This document shows positions 39,314-49,802 of a stretch of DNA of 64,000 nucleotides, piece by piece. The stretch comes from Variovorax sp. CF313 (lineage in GTDB: Bacteria > Pseudomonadota > Gammaproteobacteria > Burkholderiales > Burkholderiaceae_C): positions 143,879 through 207,878 of the forward strand of contig NZ_AKIW01000020.1 of the NCBI RefSeq assembly GCF_000282635.1. The letters run 5' to 3'. A model generated the notes under the pieces. That model was not told the origin of the DNA. It did not search any database and saw only the letters and a program-made list of their open reading frames with translations. Position 1 is the stretch's first letter. The number at the start of each line of letters is the position of its first letter. Made by a program: the position numbers and the translations under genes.

Positions 39314-42127
39314 TCAGCGCAGTTCTGCGAGCAGCTGACGGGCTTGCGACTTGAGATCGCCGGCGCTTTCGGCTTCGACTTCCTCGACCAGCGAACGGGC
39401 ACCTTCGACGTCGCCGATGGCTTGCAGTTCGCGAGCCAGCGACAGCTTGACGGCGTGCGGGCTGTCGTCGCCTTCATCGTCATCGTGCGTGGCGGTTGCG
39501 GCGGGCTTCGCGGTTTCGGCGGGGCGGGCTGGCAGGCCTGCCAGCGCGCTCATGTCGAACTCGATGAAGCCCGAGTCGGCCGGCAGCGCATTGCGCAGCA
39601 TGGCGGGGCGGGTGTTGTCCGCATCGCTCAGCGAACCGGGGAGCGTGTCGACCGTCAGCGCGCCGGGGGCGGTGTCGAAATCGTTTTCGAGATCGACAGG
39701 CGTGGCGGCGTGGCCATTCGACAGGGGGGCTGGGGGGCGTGCGGTCGTCGGAGCGGACGCGTAGATCGACTTCGGCAGGCTGGCGCTGACCGGTGCATGT
39801 TGCTGGGCCGGTGCGGGGGCGGGTGCCGGCGGCGTGGTCAGGTCGAGGTCGAAGTCCAGCGGTGCCACCGAGGGCACGAAGGCGGGCGGAGCAACGGCAA
39901 CCGGCGGCGCAACGGGAGTAGGTGCTGCCGGCTTGGCGGCCGCGGCGAGGGCGCCCGCGAAGGCGGCCGTCTCGGCCGCGCTGGCGCCGCCGCTGCGGGG
40001 AGCGCCCGATTCGTACAGCGGGTTGCCCGGATCGAGATCCTTGCCCATGTCGACCACACGGTTCCAGTCGGAGCCGAGGCCGCCCGTCAGCTTGTGCACT
40101 TCGGTGGCGAGGCCTTCGTAGGCACGCACGTCGCGGCGCTTGGCGTGGATCTCGAGCAGCTTGAGGTGGATGGCGGTGCGGTCCGGGTTCAGGCGCAGCG
40201 CTTCGCGCAGGATTTCCTCGGCCTGCAGGTCGCGGCCATAGGCCAGGTAGACGTCGGCTTCGGCCACGGGATCGACGTCGCCCGCGTCGAGCTGGCTCGG
40301 CGAGTACGACAGCGACGAGACGGTGGAGTCGCCACGATGCTTGGTGTCGACCGATTCGCCGCCGCTGGCGCCGAAGAACGAGTCCTTCGGGATGCGGCTT
40401 TCGAGGAACACGCTCTCGCTCATTTCCTCGCGCCGGCGGCCCAGCACGCGGTACAGCAGGAAGCCGATGAGCAGCGCGATCAGCGCCGCGCCGGCCAGCA
40501 TCAGCGGGTTGTCCAGGAGCTCTTCGAGGAAGGTGGGCTCCGGCGGGGGCGGCGGTGCCGGCTTCTTCACGGCCGGCTTGGGTGCCGTGGCAGCCACGGC
40601 GGCGCTCGCAGCCGGAGTTGCGGGAGCAGCAGCTGCATCGGTTGCGGCTGCTGCCGGTGCGGCAGCGGCGGCCTCTGCCGTCGGGGCAGCAGCAGGAGCG
40701 GCAGCAGTTGCCTCGGTCGTGGGCGCGGCGGGGCTCGGTGCTGCCGTTGCCGCTGCAGGAACTGCGGGTGCGGCCGCGACGACAGGAGCCGGGGCCGGGG
40801 CTGGCGCCGGCGCAGCAATGGGGGCAGGGCTTGCGGCGACTGGAGGCGCGACCGTCGCGCTGGTGGCCGGTGTCGGAACCGGGATGCCCGGCTTTGCCGG
40901 TGCCGGTGCAGCCGCACCGGCAGCAGCAGGTGCCGACGAACCGGTGCCCGTTGCAGCCTTGAGCTTGTTCAGCTCGCTGATGTTCTTCGACAGTTCCGCG
41001 ACGCGGTTGCTGCTGTCCTGCGCCTGGCGGCTCTGGGCGACCTTCTCGTCGGCGGCGCGGGAGGCCGCGCTGCCTTGCGAGATCGTGAGCTTGTCGGGCG
41101 TGCTGGCCGCCGCGTTGCGGTCTTCGACGTTGGCCTGCAGCTTGCCCGAGGCCTTGCGGCTCGCGGCCGCGACGTTCGAGGTCGGCGCGTTGTCGGCCAG
41201 CCGCTGGCGATAGGCGCCGAAGTCGCGGCTTTGTGCCGTGACCGTGCGGCGGGCTTCGTCCGGCAGGACGGCGGCCGCCTCGGCGCTGCTCGGCAGATCG
41301 AGCACGGCGCCGGCGCGCATGCGGTTGATGTTGCCGCCCGAGAACGCATCCGGATTGGCGAGCAGCAACGCGACCAGCATCTGGTCCAGGGACACGTCGG
41401 CGGGCTTGTGGGCGGCCGCGATCTTGCTGGCGGTGTCGCCGCGCTGCACCGTAACCTGTTCGCCGCCACTGCTGCGAGCAGGTGCGGCCGCAGTGACCGG
41501 CGCGGGCGCTGCTGCGGCCGGCGCAGGCGCCGCGGGTGCTGCCGATGGCGCCGCCACAGGGGCGCGCTCGCGGCGCGCACGCGCTGCCGGGGCAGTGCGT
41601 TCGGTCGGCGTGGCGATCCGGGGTGCAATGGGCGTGGCCGGCGCGCTGGTCGTTGGCTGGCGCGTGGCCGGCGGATCGAGCAGCACGGTGTAGTCGCGCA
41701 CGATCCGGCCGGAGGCGCCGTTGGCTTCGAGCAGCAGGTCGACGAACGGGTCGTTCAATGGGCGGTTGCCGCTCAGACGCACCACGTACTGGCCGCCGGC
41801 GCGACGCTGCAGCGTCGCCTTGACGTCGCTCAGTGCCGAGTTGTACGGAACGCCCGCGTTTTTGAAGGCTTCGGCCGTGGCGATGTTGATCTTCAGACCG
41901 TCCGCCTCGTTGGCGGCGATTTCGGTCACGTCGATCTCGGCGCGCAACGGTTCGCCCAAGGCCGATTGCACCTTCAGCTGACCCAGCGCAAAAGCGCTGG
42001 CGTCGGTGCTGGCGATGCCCAGGGCCACGGCTGCCGCCGCGCCGAGGATGGAAAGCCGCCAGCCATTCGATGGCAGAAGCGGGCGAGCGGCCGATGGGCT
42101 GGCCGCAGGCAACAGATGTCTTGTCAT
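39314..42127 (-). CDS. fimV: FimV-like pole-organising/type IV pilus assembly protein
   Basis: A 937-residue inner-membrane protein of the FimV/HubP type that recruits polar machinery and supports twitching motility. The N-terminal signal-anchor (about 28-48) is followed by the FimV periplasmic domain (LGQLKVQSALGEPLRAEI), then a LysM peptidoglycan-binding domain (VTVQRGDTASKIAAAH, about 225-280), a coiled-coil stretch (NRVAELSKNISELNKLKA), about 130 residues of Ala/Pro-rich linker, a membrane helix (NPLMLAGAALIALLIGFLLYRVLG) and a cytoplasmic part with a TPR-like segment and an acidic C-terminus. It lies between asd and truA, the conserved site. Confidence 0.92.
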   Translation of the reverse strand: MTRHLLPAASPSAARPLLPSNGWRLSILGAAAAVALGIASTDASAFALGQLKVQSALGEPLRAEIDVTEIAANEADGLKINIATAEAFKNAGVPYNSALSDVKATLQRRAGGQYVVRLSGNRPLNDPFVDLLLEANGASGRIVRDYTVLLDPPATRQPTTSAPATPIAPRIATPTERTAPAARARRERAPVAAPSAAPAAPAPAAAAPAPVTAAAPARSSGGEQVTVQRGDTASKIAAAHKPADVSLDQMLVALLLANPDAFSGGNINRMRAGAVLDLPSSAEAAAVLPDEARRTVTAQSRDFGAYRQRLADNAPTSNVAAASRKASGKLQANVEDRNAAASTPDKLTISQGSAASRAADEKVAQSRQAQDSSNRVAELSKNISELNKLKAATGTGSSAPAAAGAAAPAPAKPGIPVPTPATSATVAPPVAASPAPIAAPAPAPAPAPVVAAAPAVPAAATAAPSPAAPTTEATAAAPAAAPTAEAAAAAPAAAATDAAAAPATPAASAAVAATAPKPAVKKPAPPPPPEPTFLEELLDNPLMLAGAALIALLIGFLLYRVLGRRREEMSESVFLESRIPKDSFFGASGGESVDTKHRGDSTVSSLSYSPSQLDAGDVDPVAEADVYLAYGRDLQAEEILREALRLNPDRTAIHLKLLEIHAKRRDVRAYEGLATEVHKLTGGLGSDWNRVVDMGKDLDPGNPLYESGAPRSGGASAAETAAFAGALAAAAKPAAPTPVAPPVAVAPPAFVPSVAPLDFDLDLTTPPAPAPAPAQQHAPVSASLPKSIYASAPTTARPPAPLSNGHAATPVDLENDFDTAPGALTVDTLPGSLSDADNTRPAMLRNALPADSGFIEFDMSALAGLPARPAETAKPAATATHDDDEGDDSPHAVKLSLARELQAIGDVEGARSLVEEVEAESAGDLKSQARQLLAELR

Positions 42128-42166
42128 GCTGATAGGGGGCGGCTCAGGCCCAGAATTTGTAAGAGG

Positions 42167-42195
42167 ACGTTAGCACCATCACCGGGTACTGACAA
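42167..42195 (-). promoter_or_regulatory. Candidate fimV promoter
   Basis: On the minus strand TTGTCA (42195-42190) and TAACGT (42172-42167) are separated by 17 bases, about 40 nt upstream of the fimV ATG. It would give fimV-truA-trpFBA-accD a start independent of asd. Confidence 0.5.
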
Positions 42196-42296
42196 GGCAG
42201 TGCGCGTGTTCTACCCAGTGCGCGCATACTTACGATCACATCTTCCGTTGCCGGAAGGCAACAGTTTGTGTTTCAAAAGGCCCTGAGCTGCCTGCA

Positions 42297-43442
42297 TCAA
42301 GCTTCGAGCAGGATGCGCAGCATGCGGCGCAGGGGTTCGGCGGCGCCCCACAGCAGCTGGTCGCCGATGGTGAAGGCACCGACGTACTCAGGGCCCATCG
42401 CCAGCTTGCGGATGCGGCCGACCGGAATGTTCATGGTGCCCGTCACGGCCACCGGCGTCAGGTCCTTCACGGTGGCTTCGCGCGTGTTGGGCACCACGCT
42501 GGCCCACGGGTTGTCCGCGGCGATCATCGCTTCGATGTCGGCCAGGGGGACATCCTTCTTGAGCTTGAAGGTCAGGGCCTGGCTGTGGCAGCGCATCGCA
42601 CCGACGCGCACGCAGAAGCCATCGACGGGTACGGCGGCAGTGCCGAAGCCCGCACCCTGGCCGAGGATCTTGTTGGTTTCTGCACCGGCCTTCCACTCTT
42701 CCTTGGACATGCCGTCGCCCAGGTCCTTATCGATCCAGGGGATCAGCGAGCCGCCCAGCGGCGCGCCGAAATTGGCCGTTTCGGCTGCGCTCAGGTTCTG
42801 CTGCTTGTGCAGCACCTTGCGGTCGATCTCGAGAATGGCCGACTTCGGGTCGTCGAGCAGCGCGCGCACTTCGGCGTTCAGGGTGCCGAACTGGGTCAGC
42901 AGCTCGCGCATGTGCTGAGCGCCGCCGCCAGAGGCTGCCTGGTAGGTCATGCTGGTCATCCACTCGACAAGGCCGGCCTTGTAGAGGGCGCCAACGCCCA
43001 TGAGCATGCAGCTCACGGTGCAGTTGCCGCCGATCCAGTTCTTGCCGCCGTTGGCGAGCGCGTTCTGGATCACCGGCAGGTTGACCGGGTCAAGCACGAT
43101 GACCGCGTCGTCCTGCATGCGCAGGGTGGAGGCGGCGTCGATCCAGTGGCCGGCCCAGCCCGCGGCGCGCAGCTTGGGGAAGACCTCGCTGGTGTAGTCC
43201 CCGCCCTGGCAGGTGATGACGATGTCGCACTTCTTCAGTGCCTCGATGTCGTTCGCATCCTTCAGCGCGGTTTCGTTCCTGGCCATTGCCGGAGCCTTGC
43301 CGCCAGCGTTGGAGGTCGAGAAGAAGACCGGCTCGATGAGACCGAAGTCGCCTTCGGCCTGCATGCGGTCCATCAGGACCGAGCCGACCATGCCGCGCCA
43401 GCCTACGAGGCCGACCAGAGGTTGATTGGATGCGTTCGCCAT
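42297..43442 (-). CDS. asd: Aspartate-semialdehyde dehydrogenase
   Basis: Second step from aspartate to lysine, diaminopimelate, threonine and methionine, 381 residues. [18 protein letters not shown] is the NADP-binding start, [16 protein letters not shown] has the catalytic cysteine, and [14 protein letters not shown] follows. It lies between leuB and fimV in the conserved order. The 169-base gap to fimV holds the candidate fimV promoter and a 6-bp hairpin (GTTGCC-GGAA-GGCAAC) without a U-tract on the asd strand. Confidence 0.96.
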   Translation of the reverse strand: MANASNQPLVGLVGWRGMVGSVLMDRMQAEGDFGLIEPVFFSTSNAGGKAPAMARNETALKDANDIEALKKCDIVITCQGGDYTSEVFPKLRAAGWAGHWIDAASTLRMQDDAVIVLDPVNLPVIQNALANGGKNWIGGNCTVSCMLMGVGALYKAGLVEWMTSMTYQAASGGGAQHMRELLTQFGTLNAEVRALLDDPKSAILEIDRKVLHKQQNLSAAETANFGAPLGGSLIPWIDKDLGDGMSKEEWKAGAETNKILGQGAGFGTAAVPVDGFCVRVGAMRCHSQALTFKLKKDVPLADIEAMIAADNPWASVVPNTREATVKDLTPVAVTGTMNIPVGRIRKLAMGPEYVGAFTIGDQLLWGAAEPLRRMLRILLEA

Positions 43443-43532
43443 TTCAGTTTGCCCTTGTGAAAAAAGAAAAAGTTGTCTTTTTTTGCCCCCGACTCGTCGA
43501 GCCGGGGAGGGGCGTGACGAAGCGGGCTGCGG

Positions 43533-44621
43533 TTAGCCGGTAATCGTCTTTTTGGTGATTGCTGCAACGACCGCGTCGCCCATCTCGCGGGTGCCGACGC
43601 GCTTCGTGCCTTCCGACCAGATGTCGCCCGTGCGCAGCCCCGAAGCGAGCACGTCCTTGACCGCCGACTCGATACGGTCGGCAGCTTCGGGCTGGTTGAG
43701 TGAAAAGCGAAGCATCATGGCAGCAGACAGGATTGTAGCCAAAGGATTGGCAACCCCTTTGCCGGCAATGTCCGGCGCGCTGCCGTGGCTGGGCTCGTAC
43801 AGGCCCTGGTTGCTCGAATTGAGCGATGCCGAGGGCAGCATGCCGATCGAGCCGGTGAGCATCGCGGCTTCGTCCGAGAGGATGTCGCCGAACATGTTGC
43901 CGGTGACGACCACGTCGAATTTCTTGGGCGCCTTCACGAGCTGCATGGCTGCGTTGTCGACGTACATGTGGTCGAGCTCGACGTCCGGATAGTCCTTGTG
44001 CACCTCCGTGACGACGTCCTTCCAGAACTGGAAGGTCTCGAGCACATTGGCCTTGTCCACGCTGGTCACGCGCTTGCTGCGCTTGCGGGCGGCCTCGAAG
44101 GCCACGCGGGCGATGCGTTCGATCTCGGGGCGCGAGTAGCGCATCGTGTCGAAGGCTTCCTCGGCGCCCGGGAAGTGGCCGTCGACCGCAGTGCGGCGCC
44201 CGCGCGGTTGGCCGAAGTAGATGTCGCCGGTCAGTTCGCGGATGATCAGGATGTCCAGGCCCGCGATCAGCTCGGGCTTCAGGCTCGATGCGCCCACCAG
44301 CTGCTCGTAGCAGATGGCCGGGCGGAAGTTCGCGAACAGGCCCAGGTTCTTGCGCAGCCCCAGGATGGCCTGCTCGGGGCGCAGCGGCCGGTCGAGCTTG
44401 TCGTACTTCCAGTCGCCGACCGCACCGAACAGCACCGCGTCGGATTCCTTTGCCAGCTTCAGCGTCGAATCGGGCAGGGGATGGCCGTGGGCCTCGTAGG
44501 CGGCACCGCCGACCAGCGCCGACTCCATCTCGAACTTCAGGTCGAGGACTTCGAGCACCCTGACGGCTTCCGCCACGATTTCGGTGCCGATGCCGTCACC
44601 GGGGAGAACTGCGATTTTCAT
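43533..44621 (-). CDS. leuB: 3-isopropylmalate dehydrogenase
   Basis: Oxidative decarboxylation in leucine synthesis, 362 residues. The N-terminus [15 protein letters not shown], the substrate-binding [25 protein letters not shown] and [13 protein letters not shown] are present. It follows leuD in the leuCDB order. Isocitrate dehydrogenase is excluded by the [10 protein letters not shown] motif. Confidence 0.97.
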   Translation of the reverse strand: MKIAVLPGDGIGTEIVAEAVRVLEVLDLKFEMESALVGGAAYEAHGHPLPDSTLKLAKESDAVLFGAVGDWKYDKLDRPLRPEQAILGLRKNLGLFANFRPAICYEQLVGASSLKPELIAGLDILIIRELTGDIYFGQPRGRRTAVDGHFPGAEEAFDTMRYSRPEIERIARVAFEAARKRSKRVTSVDKANVLETFQFWKDVVTEVHKDYPDVELDHMYVDNAAMQLVKAPKKFDVVVTGNMFGDILSDEAAMLTGSIGMLPSASLNSSNQGLYEPSHGSAPDIAGKGVANPLATILSAAMMLRFSLNQPEAADRIESAVKDVLASGLRTGDIWSEGTKRVGTREMGDAVVAAITKKTITG

Positions 44622-44664
44622 AAGTTGGTCCGAGGTTTTTTCTTGAAAACGGAAATGCGGTCGA

Positions 44665-45315
44665 TCACGAGATCATCGTGTGCGCCAGCCAAGGCTTCGA
44701 TGCCAGGCGCTCGGCCTCGAAGGCCTTGATCTTGTCCTTGTGGCGCAGCGTCAGGCCGATGTCGTCCAGCCCGTTGATCAGGCAGTACTTGCGGAAGGCC
44801 TGCACGTCGAACGCAAACTCCTGGCCGTCAGGCTTCACGACCACCTGGCGCTCCAGGTCGATGGTCAGCGTGTAGCCCGGAAAGGCGAAGGTCTCGTCGA
44901 ACAGCTGGGCCACCTGCGCTTCGGGCAGCACGATCGGCAGCAGGCCGTTCTTGAAGCTGTTGTTGAAGAAGATGTCCGCGTAGCTCGGCGCGATGATCGC
45001 GCGGAAGCCGTACTGGTCGAGCGCCCACGGCGCATGTTCGCGCGACGAGCCGCAGCCGAAGTTCTTGCGCGTCAGCAGCACCGAGGCGCCGGCGTAGCGC
45101 GGCTGGTTCAGCACGAAGTCGGGGTTCGGCTTGCGGCTGGCCGGGTCCTGGCCCGGAAAGCCGGCGTCCAGGTAGCGCCATTCGTCGAACAGGTTCACGC
45201 CGAAGCCGGTCTTCTTGATCGACTTGAGGAACTGCTTCGGAATGATCGCGTCGGTGTCGACGTTCTCGCGGTCCATCGGGGCCACGAGGCCCTTGTGCAC
45301 GGTGAATTTCTGCAT
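44665..45315 (-). CDS. leuD: 3-isopropylmalate dehydratase small subunit
   Basis: The small, swivelling subunit of isopropylmalate isomerase, 216 residues. [28 protein letters not shown] and [21 protein letters not shown] are conserved signatures. It is separated from leuC by 16 nt, so the two subunits are made together. Confidence 0.96.
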   Translation of the reverse strand: MQKFTVHKGLVAPMDRENVDTDAIIPKQFLKSIKKTGFGVNLFDEWRYLDAGFPGQDPASRKPNPDFVLNQPRYAGASVLLTRKNFGCGSSREHAPWALDQYGFRAIIAPSYADIFFNNSFKNGLLPIVLPEAQVAQLFDETFAFPGYTLTIDLERQVVVKPDGQEFAFDVQAFRKYCLINGLDDIGLTLRHKDKIKAFEAERLASKPWLAHTMIS

Positions 45316-45331
45316 GTGAATCTCTTTGGGG

Positions 45332-46753
45332 TCAGGCGAACGTACGGACGTCGACGAAGTGGCCGTGCACCGCGGCGGCGGCGGCCATGGCCGGGCTCAC
45401 GAGGTGGGTGCGGCCACCGGCGCCCTGGCGGCCTTCGAAGTTGCGGTTGCTGGTGGATGCGCAGCGCTCGCCGGGTTCCAGGCGGTCGGCGTTCATCGCC
45501 AGGCACATCGAGCAGCCGGGCTCGCGCCATTCGAAGCCCGCGGCCTTGAAGATCAGGTCGAGTCCTTCGCGCTCGGCCTGTTCCTTCACCACGCCCGAGC
45601 CGGGCACGACCAGCGCGAGCTTCACGTTCTTGGCGACCTTCTGGCCCAGCTTCTTCACCACGGCAGCGGCTTCGCGCATGTCCTCGATGCGGCTATTGGT
45701 GCACGAGCCGATGAACACCTTGTCGATGAAGATGTCGTTCATGGCCTTGTTCGGCTCCAGGCCCATGTAGACGAGCGCGCGCTCGATGGCGCTGCGCTTG
45801 CTGGCGTCCTTTTCCTTGTCGGGATCGGGCACGCGGCCGTTGATGTCGACCACCATCTCGGGCGAGGTGCCCCAGGTCACCTGGGGCTGGATCTGCGTGG
45901 CGTCGAGTTCGACCACGGCATCGAACTTCGCACCCGGGTCGGACTGCAGCGTGCGCCAGTAGGCCACGGCCTGGTCCCATTCAACGCCGGTGGGCGCGAG
46001 CGGGCGGCCCTTCACGTAGGCGATGGTCTTCTCGTCGACCGCCACCAGCCCGGCGCGCGCGCCGGCCTCGATGGCCATGTTGCAGACCGTCATGCGGCCC
46101 TCCATGCTCAGGTCGCGAATGGCCGAGCCCGCGAATTCGATGGTGTAGCCCGTGCCGCCGGCCGTGCCGATCTTGCCGATGATGGCCAGCACGATGTCCT
46201 TGGCCGTGCAGCCCAAAGGCAGCTTGCCCTCGACCTTCACGAGCATGTTCTTTGCCTTCTTGCCGAGCAGCGTCTGCGTGGCCATCACGTGCTCGACCTC
46301 GCTGGTGCCGATGCCGTGCGCCAGCGCGCCGAAGGCTCCGTGCGTGGAGGTGTGCGAGTCGCCGCAGACGACCGTCATGCCCGGCAGCGTCGCGCCCGAT
46401 TCAGGGCCGATCACGTGCACGATGCCCTGGCGCTTGCTCAGGAACGGGAAGAACGCGGCGGCGCCGAATTCGGCGATGTTGTGGTCCAGCGTGGTGACCT
46501 GTTCCTTGCTGGTCGGGTCGGCAATGCCTTCGTAGCCGCGCTCCCAGCCGGTGGTCGGTGTGTTGTGGTCGGCCGTGGCCACGACCGAGCTGATGCGCCA
46601 CAGCTTGCGGCCGGCTTCGCGCAAGCCTTCGAAGGCCTGCGGGCTGGTCACTTCGTGCACCAGGTGGCGGTCGATGTAGAGGATCGCGGTGCCGTCTTCC
46701 TCGGTGTGGACGACGTGTTCGTCCCAGATCTTGTCGTAGAGCGTGCGTGCCAT
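45332..46753 (-). CDS. leuC: 3-isopropylmalate dehydratase large subunit
   Basis: Iron-sulfur hydratase subunit, aconitase superfamily, 473 residues. The 4Fe-4S cysteine ligands are seen in [14 protein letters not shown] and [36 protein letters not shown] and [15 protein letters not shown] are family motifs. It is the first structural gene of leuCDB, 45 nt downstream of a LysR gene. Confidence 0.97.
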   Translation of the reverse strand: MARTLYDKIWDEHVVHTEEDGTAILYIDRHLVHEVTSPQAFEGLREAGRKLWRISSVVATADHNTPTTGWERGYEGIADPTSKEQVTTLDHNIAEFGAAAFFPFLSKRQGIVHVIGPESGATLPGMTVVCGDSHTSTHGAFGALAHGIGTSEVEHVMATQTLLGKKAKNMLVKVEGKLPLGCTAKDIVLAIIGKIGTAGGTGYTIEFAGSAIRDLSMEGRMTVCNMAIEAGARAGLVAVDEKTIAYVKGRPLAPTGVEWDQAVAYWRTLQSDPGAKFDAVVELDATQIQPQVTWGTSPEMVVDINGRVPDPDKEKDASKRSAIERALVYMGLEPNKAMNDIFIDKVFIGSCTNSRIEDMREAAAVVKKLGQKVAKNVKLALVVPGSGVVKEQAEREGLDLIFKAAGFEWREPGCSMCLAMNADRLEPGERCASTSNRNFEGRQGAGGRTHLVSPAMAAAAAVHGHFVDVRTFA

Positions 46754-46798
46754 GTCGGTCTCTTCTGTCTTTCGTGGGGAGGTGAATTGTCTTGCGTT

Positions 46799-47770
46799 CT
46801 ATGCGGCGAGAGGCTCGGCGGCATCGGCGGCGGCCGCCGACGTGCGCAGATGGTTGACCAATGTGCGCGCGGCCACCGGCAAGGTGGAGAAGTCGCGTGC
46901 CACCAGTCGGATCTCGCGCCTGGACCAGGTGTCGTTCAGCGCCACGCTGCGCAGGCGGCTGCCGATGCCTGCCTGCAACAGTTCGAATGCGCGCTGCGGC
47001 ATCACGCCGATGCCCAGTCCGTTGTCGATCATGCGGCACATGGCGTCGAGCCCCGTCACGTGAATGCGCAGCTTGACGCCGCGGCCCGCCTCCAGCGCGG
47101 CCTGGTGCATGGCCACGTAGATCGAGCTGTTGGTGTGCAGGCCGACGTGGTCGAAGTCCAGCGAGGCGGAGAAATCGATCGGCCCCTGTGTGGCCAGCGG
47201 GTGCCCGGCCGGCACGATCAGCACGAGCCGGTCGTGGCGGTAGGGAAGCGTCTGCAACTCGTTGGTGCCGTCGGGAATGTGGCAGATGCCAAGGTCGGCG
47301 GCGCCTTCCTGGATCGCGCGCACCACCTCGTTGCTCAGATGCTCTTCGAGGTCGATCTTGATCGCGTCGTGCTCGCGCGTGAAGGCGCCGAGATCCTCGG
47401 GGAGGAACTGCACGATGGCCGAGATGTTGGCGTGCACACGGACATGGCCGCGCACGCCCTCGGCGTATTCGCTGAGTTCGCCCTGCATTTTCTCGAGGCT
47501 GTAGAGCACCGAGCGCGCATGGTGCAGCAGGCTCTCGCCCGCGGGGGAAAGATCGACGCCTCGCGCGTGGCGGTAGAGCAGGGTGGTGCCCAGGGTGGCT
47601 TCCAGGTCCGAAAGCCGCTTGCTGATGGCCGAAGCGGCAATGAATTCGCGTTCCGCCGCCCGCCCGATGCTGCCCAGTTCGCAAACGGCCACGAACAGTT
47701 GCAGCGACGTGAGGTCGATGCGCCGGGCGAAGTTGCGTTCGGAAGAGGTCATACGGGTTTGGCATCTCAT
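46799..47770 (-). CDS. LysR-family transcriptional regulator
   Basis: A 323-residue regulator with an N-terminal winged helix-turn-helix (LTSLQLFVAVCELGSIGRAAEREFIAASAISKRLSDLEATLGTTLLYR, about 19-66) and a C-terminal effector-binding domain. An internal Met at residue 7 (ATG 47752) is an alternative start. It lies in the same orientation just upstream of leuCDB. Whether it controls leucine synthesis or the downstream genes only by proximity cannot be told; its effector is unknown. Confidence 0.88.
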   Translation of the reverse strand: MRCQTRMTSSERNFARRIDLTSLQLFVAVCELGSIGRAAEREFIAASAISKRLSDLEATLGTTLLYRHARGVDLSPAGESLLHHARSVLYSLEKMQGELSEYAEGVRGHVRVHANISAIVQFLPEDLGAFTREHDAIKIDLEEHLSNEVVRAIQEGAADLGICHIPDGTNELQTLPYRHDRLVLIVPAGHPLATQGPIDFSASLDFDHVGLHTNSSIYVAMHQAALEAGRGVKLRIHVTGLDAMCRMIDNGLGIGVMPQRAFELLQAGIGSRLRSVALNDTWSRREIRLVARDFSTLPVAARTLVNHLRTSAAAADAAEPLAA

Positions 47771-47867
47771 ATGGAGATGGAATCCCGTATTTTCCCCTTG
47801 TTTTCAGGTCTTGGTCATCGCCATGCGCGATGGCATTACTGTCGTCGCGCGATGAGCGAAGGAGGCG

Positions 47868-48008
47868 TCACTGACGCTTCTTGGCCGAATCCTCCATCTT
47901 TTCCCCTGCCTTCTGGATGTCCTGGCCGGCTCCTCTCCAGGTGTTGCAACCCGACAGTGGCACGGCAAGAGTAAACGCGACCGCGAACAATGCGACGAGC
48001 GACTTCAT
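47868..48008 (-). CDS. ecnB: Entericidin A/B-like small lipoprotein
   Basis: A 46-residue lipoprotein: MKSLVALFAVAFTLAVPLSG followed by CNTWRGAGQD and a Lys/Glu-rich end (IQKAGEKMEDSAKKRQ). The lipobox is LSGC with lipidation at C21, and the mature part GxGxDIxxxGxxxxxxA is the entericidin pattern. AAGGAG lies 7 nt before the ATG. Entericidin B is a stress-inducible bacteriolytic lipoprotein in E. coli. Here it stands alone between gltA and the LysR gene, with no visible antidote partner. Confidence 0.87.
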   Translation of the reverse strand: MKSLVALFAVAFTLAVPLSGCNTWRGAGQDIQKAGEKMEDSAKKRQ

Positions 48009-48080
48009 GATGAAACTCCTTCGACTAAGCGCGTTGCAGGCTATCGCCGATTTCCGCGCGCTGCATGTCGGCCAAGACGC

Positions 48081-48104
48081 AAAAAAGCTGCCCGAGGGCA
48101 GCTT
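48081..48104 (-). terminator. Intrinsic terminator after gltA
   Basis: On the minus strand AAGCTGCC-CTCG-GGCAGCTT is followed by T6, about 26 nt after the gltA stop. It separates the citrate synthase/sdh transcript from the entericidin gene. Confidence 0.85.
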
Positions 48105-48129
48105 TCCGTATTGAGCGCAGGCAGCGCGA

Positions 48130-49440
48130 TCAGCGCTTGCCGATGGGCTGCACGTCGCGCTTGGGCGAGCCTTCGAACAGCTGGCGCGGGCGGCCGATCT
48201 TGTACTCGGGGTCGCCGATCATTTCGTTCAGCTGGGCGATCCAGCCGACCGTGCGGGCCAGTGCGAAGATCGCGGTGAACAGCGGCACCGGGATGCCGAT
48301 GGCGCGCTGCACGATGCCCGAGTAGAAGTCGACGTTCGGGTAGAGCTTGCGCGACACGAAGTACTCGTCTTCCAGCGCGATCTTCTCGAGTTCCTTGGCC
48401 AGCTTGAACAGCGGATCCTGCTCCAGGCCCAGCTCGGTCAGCACTTCGTTGCAGGTTTCCTGCATCAGCTTGGCGCGCGGGTCGTAGTTCTTGTACACGC
48501 GGTGGCCGAAGCCCATCAGCTTGACGTTCGAGTTCTTGTCCTTGACCTTCTTGATGAACTCGCCGATCTTCTCCACGCCACCTTCCTTCTGGATGTCGTA
48601 GAGCATGTTGAGCGCCGCTTCGTTGGCGCCGCCGTGGGCCGGGCCCCAGAGGCAGGCCACGCCGGCCGCGATGGCCGCGAAGGGGTTGGTGCCCGACGAG
48701 CCGCACAGGCGCACGGTCGAGGTCGAGGCGTTCTGCTCGTGGTCTGCGTGCAGGATGAAGATGCGGTCGAGCGCGCGCTCGAGCACCGGGTTCACCTTGT
48801 ACTCCTCGCACGGCGTGGCGAACATCATGTGCAGGAAGTTGCCCGCATAGCTCAGGTCGTTCTTCGGGTACATGTAGGGCTGGCCGACGGTGTACTTGTA
48901 GGCCATGGCCACGAGCGTGGGCATCTTCGCGATCAGGCGGATCGCGGCGATCTCGCGGTGCTCGGGATTGTTGATGTCCGTGCTGTCGTGATAGAAGGCC
49001 GACAGCGCACCCACGAGGCCGGTCATGATGGCCATCGGGTGCGCATCGCGGCGGAAGCCGCGCAGGAAGAACTGCATCTGCTCGTTCACCATCGTGTGGT
49101 TGGTCACGATCTTGGTGAAGTTGGCCTTCTTGGCGGCGTCCGGCAGTTCGCCGTACAGCAGCAGGTGGCAGGTCTCGAGGAAGTCGCAGTTGGTTGCGAG
49201 CTGCTCGATGGGGTAGCCGCGGTACAGCAGTTCGCCCTTGTCGCCATCGATGTACGTGATGGCCGATTGGCAAGCCGCCGTCGACATGAAGCCTGGGTCG
49301 TACGTGAACATGCCGGTCTGCGCATACAGCTTGCGGATGTCGATCACGTCAGGGCCCACGGTGCCCTTGTAGATCGGCAGGTCGACGCTGTCGCCGCCGT
49401 TGCTGAACGACAGCGTGGCCTTGGTATCGGATGCTTTCAT
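48130..49440 (-). CDS. gltA: Citrate synthase
   Basis: Condenses oxaloacetate and acetyl-CoA, 436 residues, of the type II hexameric class typical of Gram-negative bacteria. Motifs include [58 protein letters not shown] with the catalytic histidine, [14 protein letters not shown] and the closing [13 protein letters not shown]. It is the last gene of the sdhCDAB-sdhE-gltA run, as often found in Burkholderiales. Confidence 0.97.
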   Translation of the reverse strand: MKASDTKATLSFSNGGDSVDLPIYKGTVGPDVIDIRKLYAQTGMFTYDPGFMSTAACQSAITYIDGDKGELLYRGYPIEQLATNCDFLETCHLLLYGELPDAAKKANFTKIVTNHTMVNEQMQFFLRGFRRDAHPMAIMTGLVGALSAFYHDSTDINNPEHREIAAIRLIAKMPTLVAMAYKYTVGQPYMYPKNDLSYAGNFLHMMFATPCEEYKVNPVLERALDRIFILHADHEQNASTSTVRLCGSSGTNPFAAIAAGVACLWGPAHGGANEAALNMLYDIQKEGGVEKIGEFIKKVKDKNSNVKLMGFGHRVYKNYDPRAKLMQETCNEVLTELGLEQDPLFKLAKELEKIALEDEYFVSRKLYPNVDFYSGIVQRAIGIPVPLFTAIFALARTVGWIAQLNEMIGDPEYKIGRPRQLFEGSPKRDVQPIGKR

Positions 49441-49464
49441 TTCGGTTTACTTTCAGAGGTGGAT

Positions 49465-49779
49465 TCAGGACGAAGGAGAGATGGCGGGACGCTGTGCGCC
49501 GTCGGTTCGCATCAGCTGCAGCAATGCGACCACCTCGGCCCCGGCCCATTCGGGCTCGGGCTCCTTTCTGCGCAGAAGGAGGTCGAGGAGATCGTTGTCC
49601 GACAGGTCCATCAATGTCTCCATCGCTCCCGCCTGACCCACGGTCATGCGGGATTCGTGCCGCTCGAAGAAGCGGGCGATGAACAGGTCGTTCTCGAGCA
49701 GTCCGCGCCGGCAGCGCCATTTCAGCTTGCTCAGCGCACGTTCGCTGAGCGGCTGGTCGGAGTCGGCGGCGGTTTGCAT
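49465..49779 (-). CDS. sdhE: FAD assembly factor SdhE
   Basis: A 104-residue protein that promotes covalent flavinylation of SdhA. The RGxxE motif is R25-G26-LL-E29 in WRCRRGLLENDLFIARFF, followed by the family's MDLSDNDLLDLLL. ATG 49779 was chosen over a longer reading that overlaps sdhB. It lies 23 nt downstream of sdhB and 24 nt before gltA. Its E. coli partner gene ygfX is not adjacent; a YgfX-like gene is at 14408-14890. Confidence 0.92.
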   Translation of the reverse strand: MQTAADSDQPLSERALSKLKWRCRRGLLENDLFIARFFERHESRMTVGQAGAMETLMDLSDNDLLDLLLRRKEPEPEWAGAEVVALLQLMRTDGAQRPAISPSS

Positions 49780-49802
49780 GGTGACTTCTTGCAGGACGGG
49801 CG

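Noticed and set aside
42245..42270. GTTGCC-GGAA-GGCAAC hairpin as an asd terminator
   Set aside because: The stem is only 6 bp, and the T-rich tail lies on the plus strand, while asd is read on the minus strand.
39344..42286. A 980-codon open frame on the plus strand opposite fimV
   Set aside because: Antisense shadow of the Ala/Pro-rich fimV gene. It is rich in Arg, Gly and Cys and has no recognisable domain.
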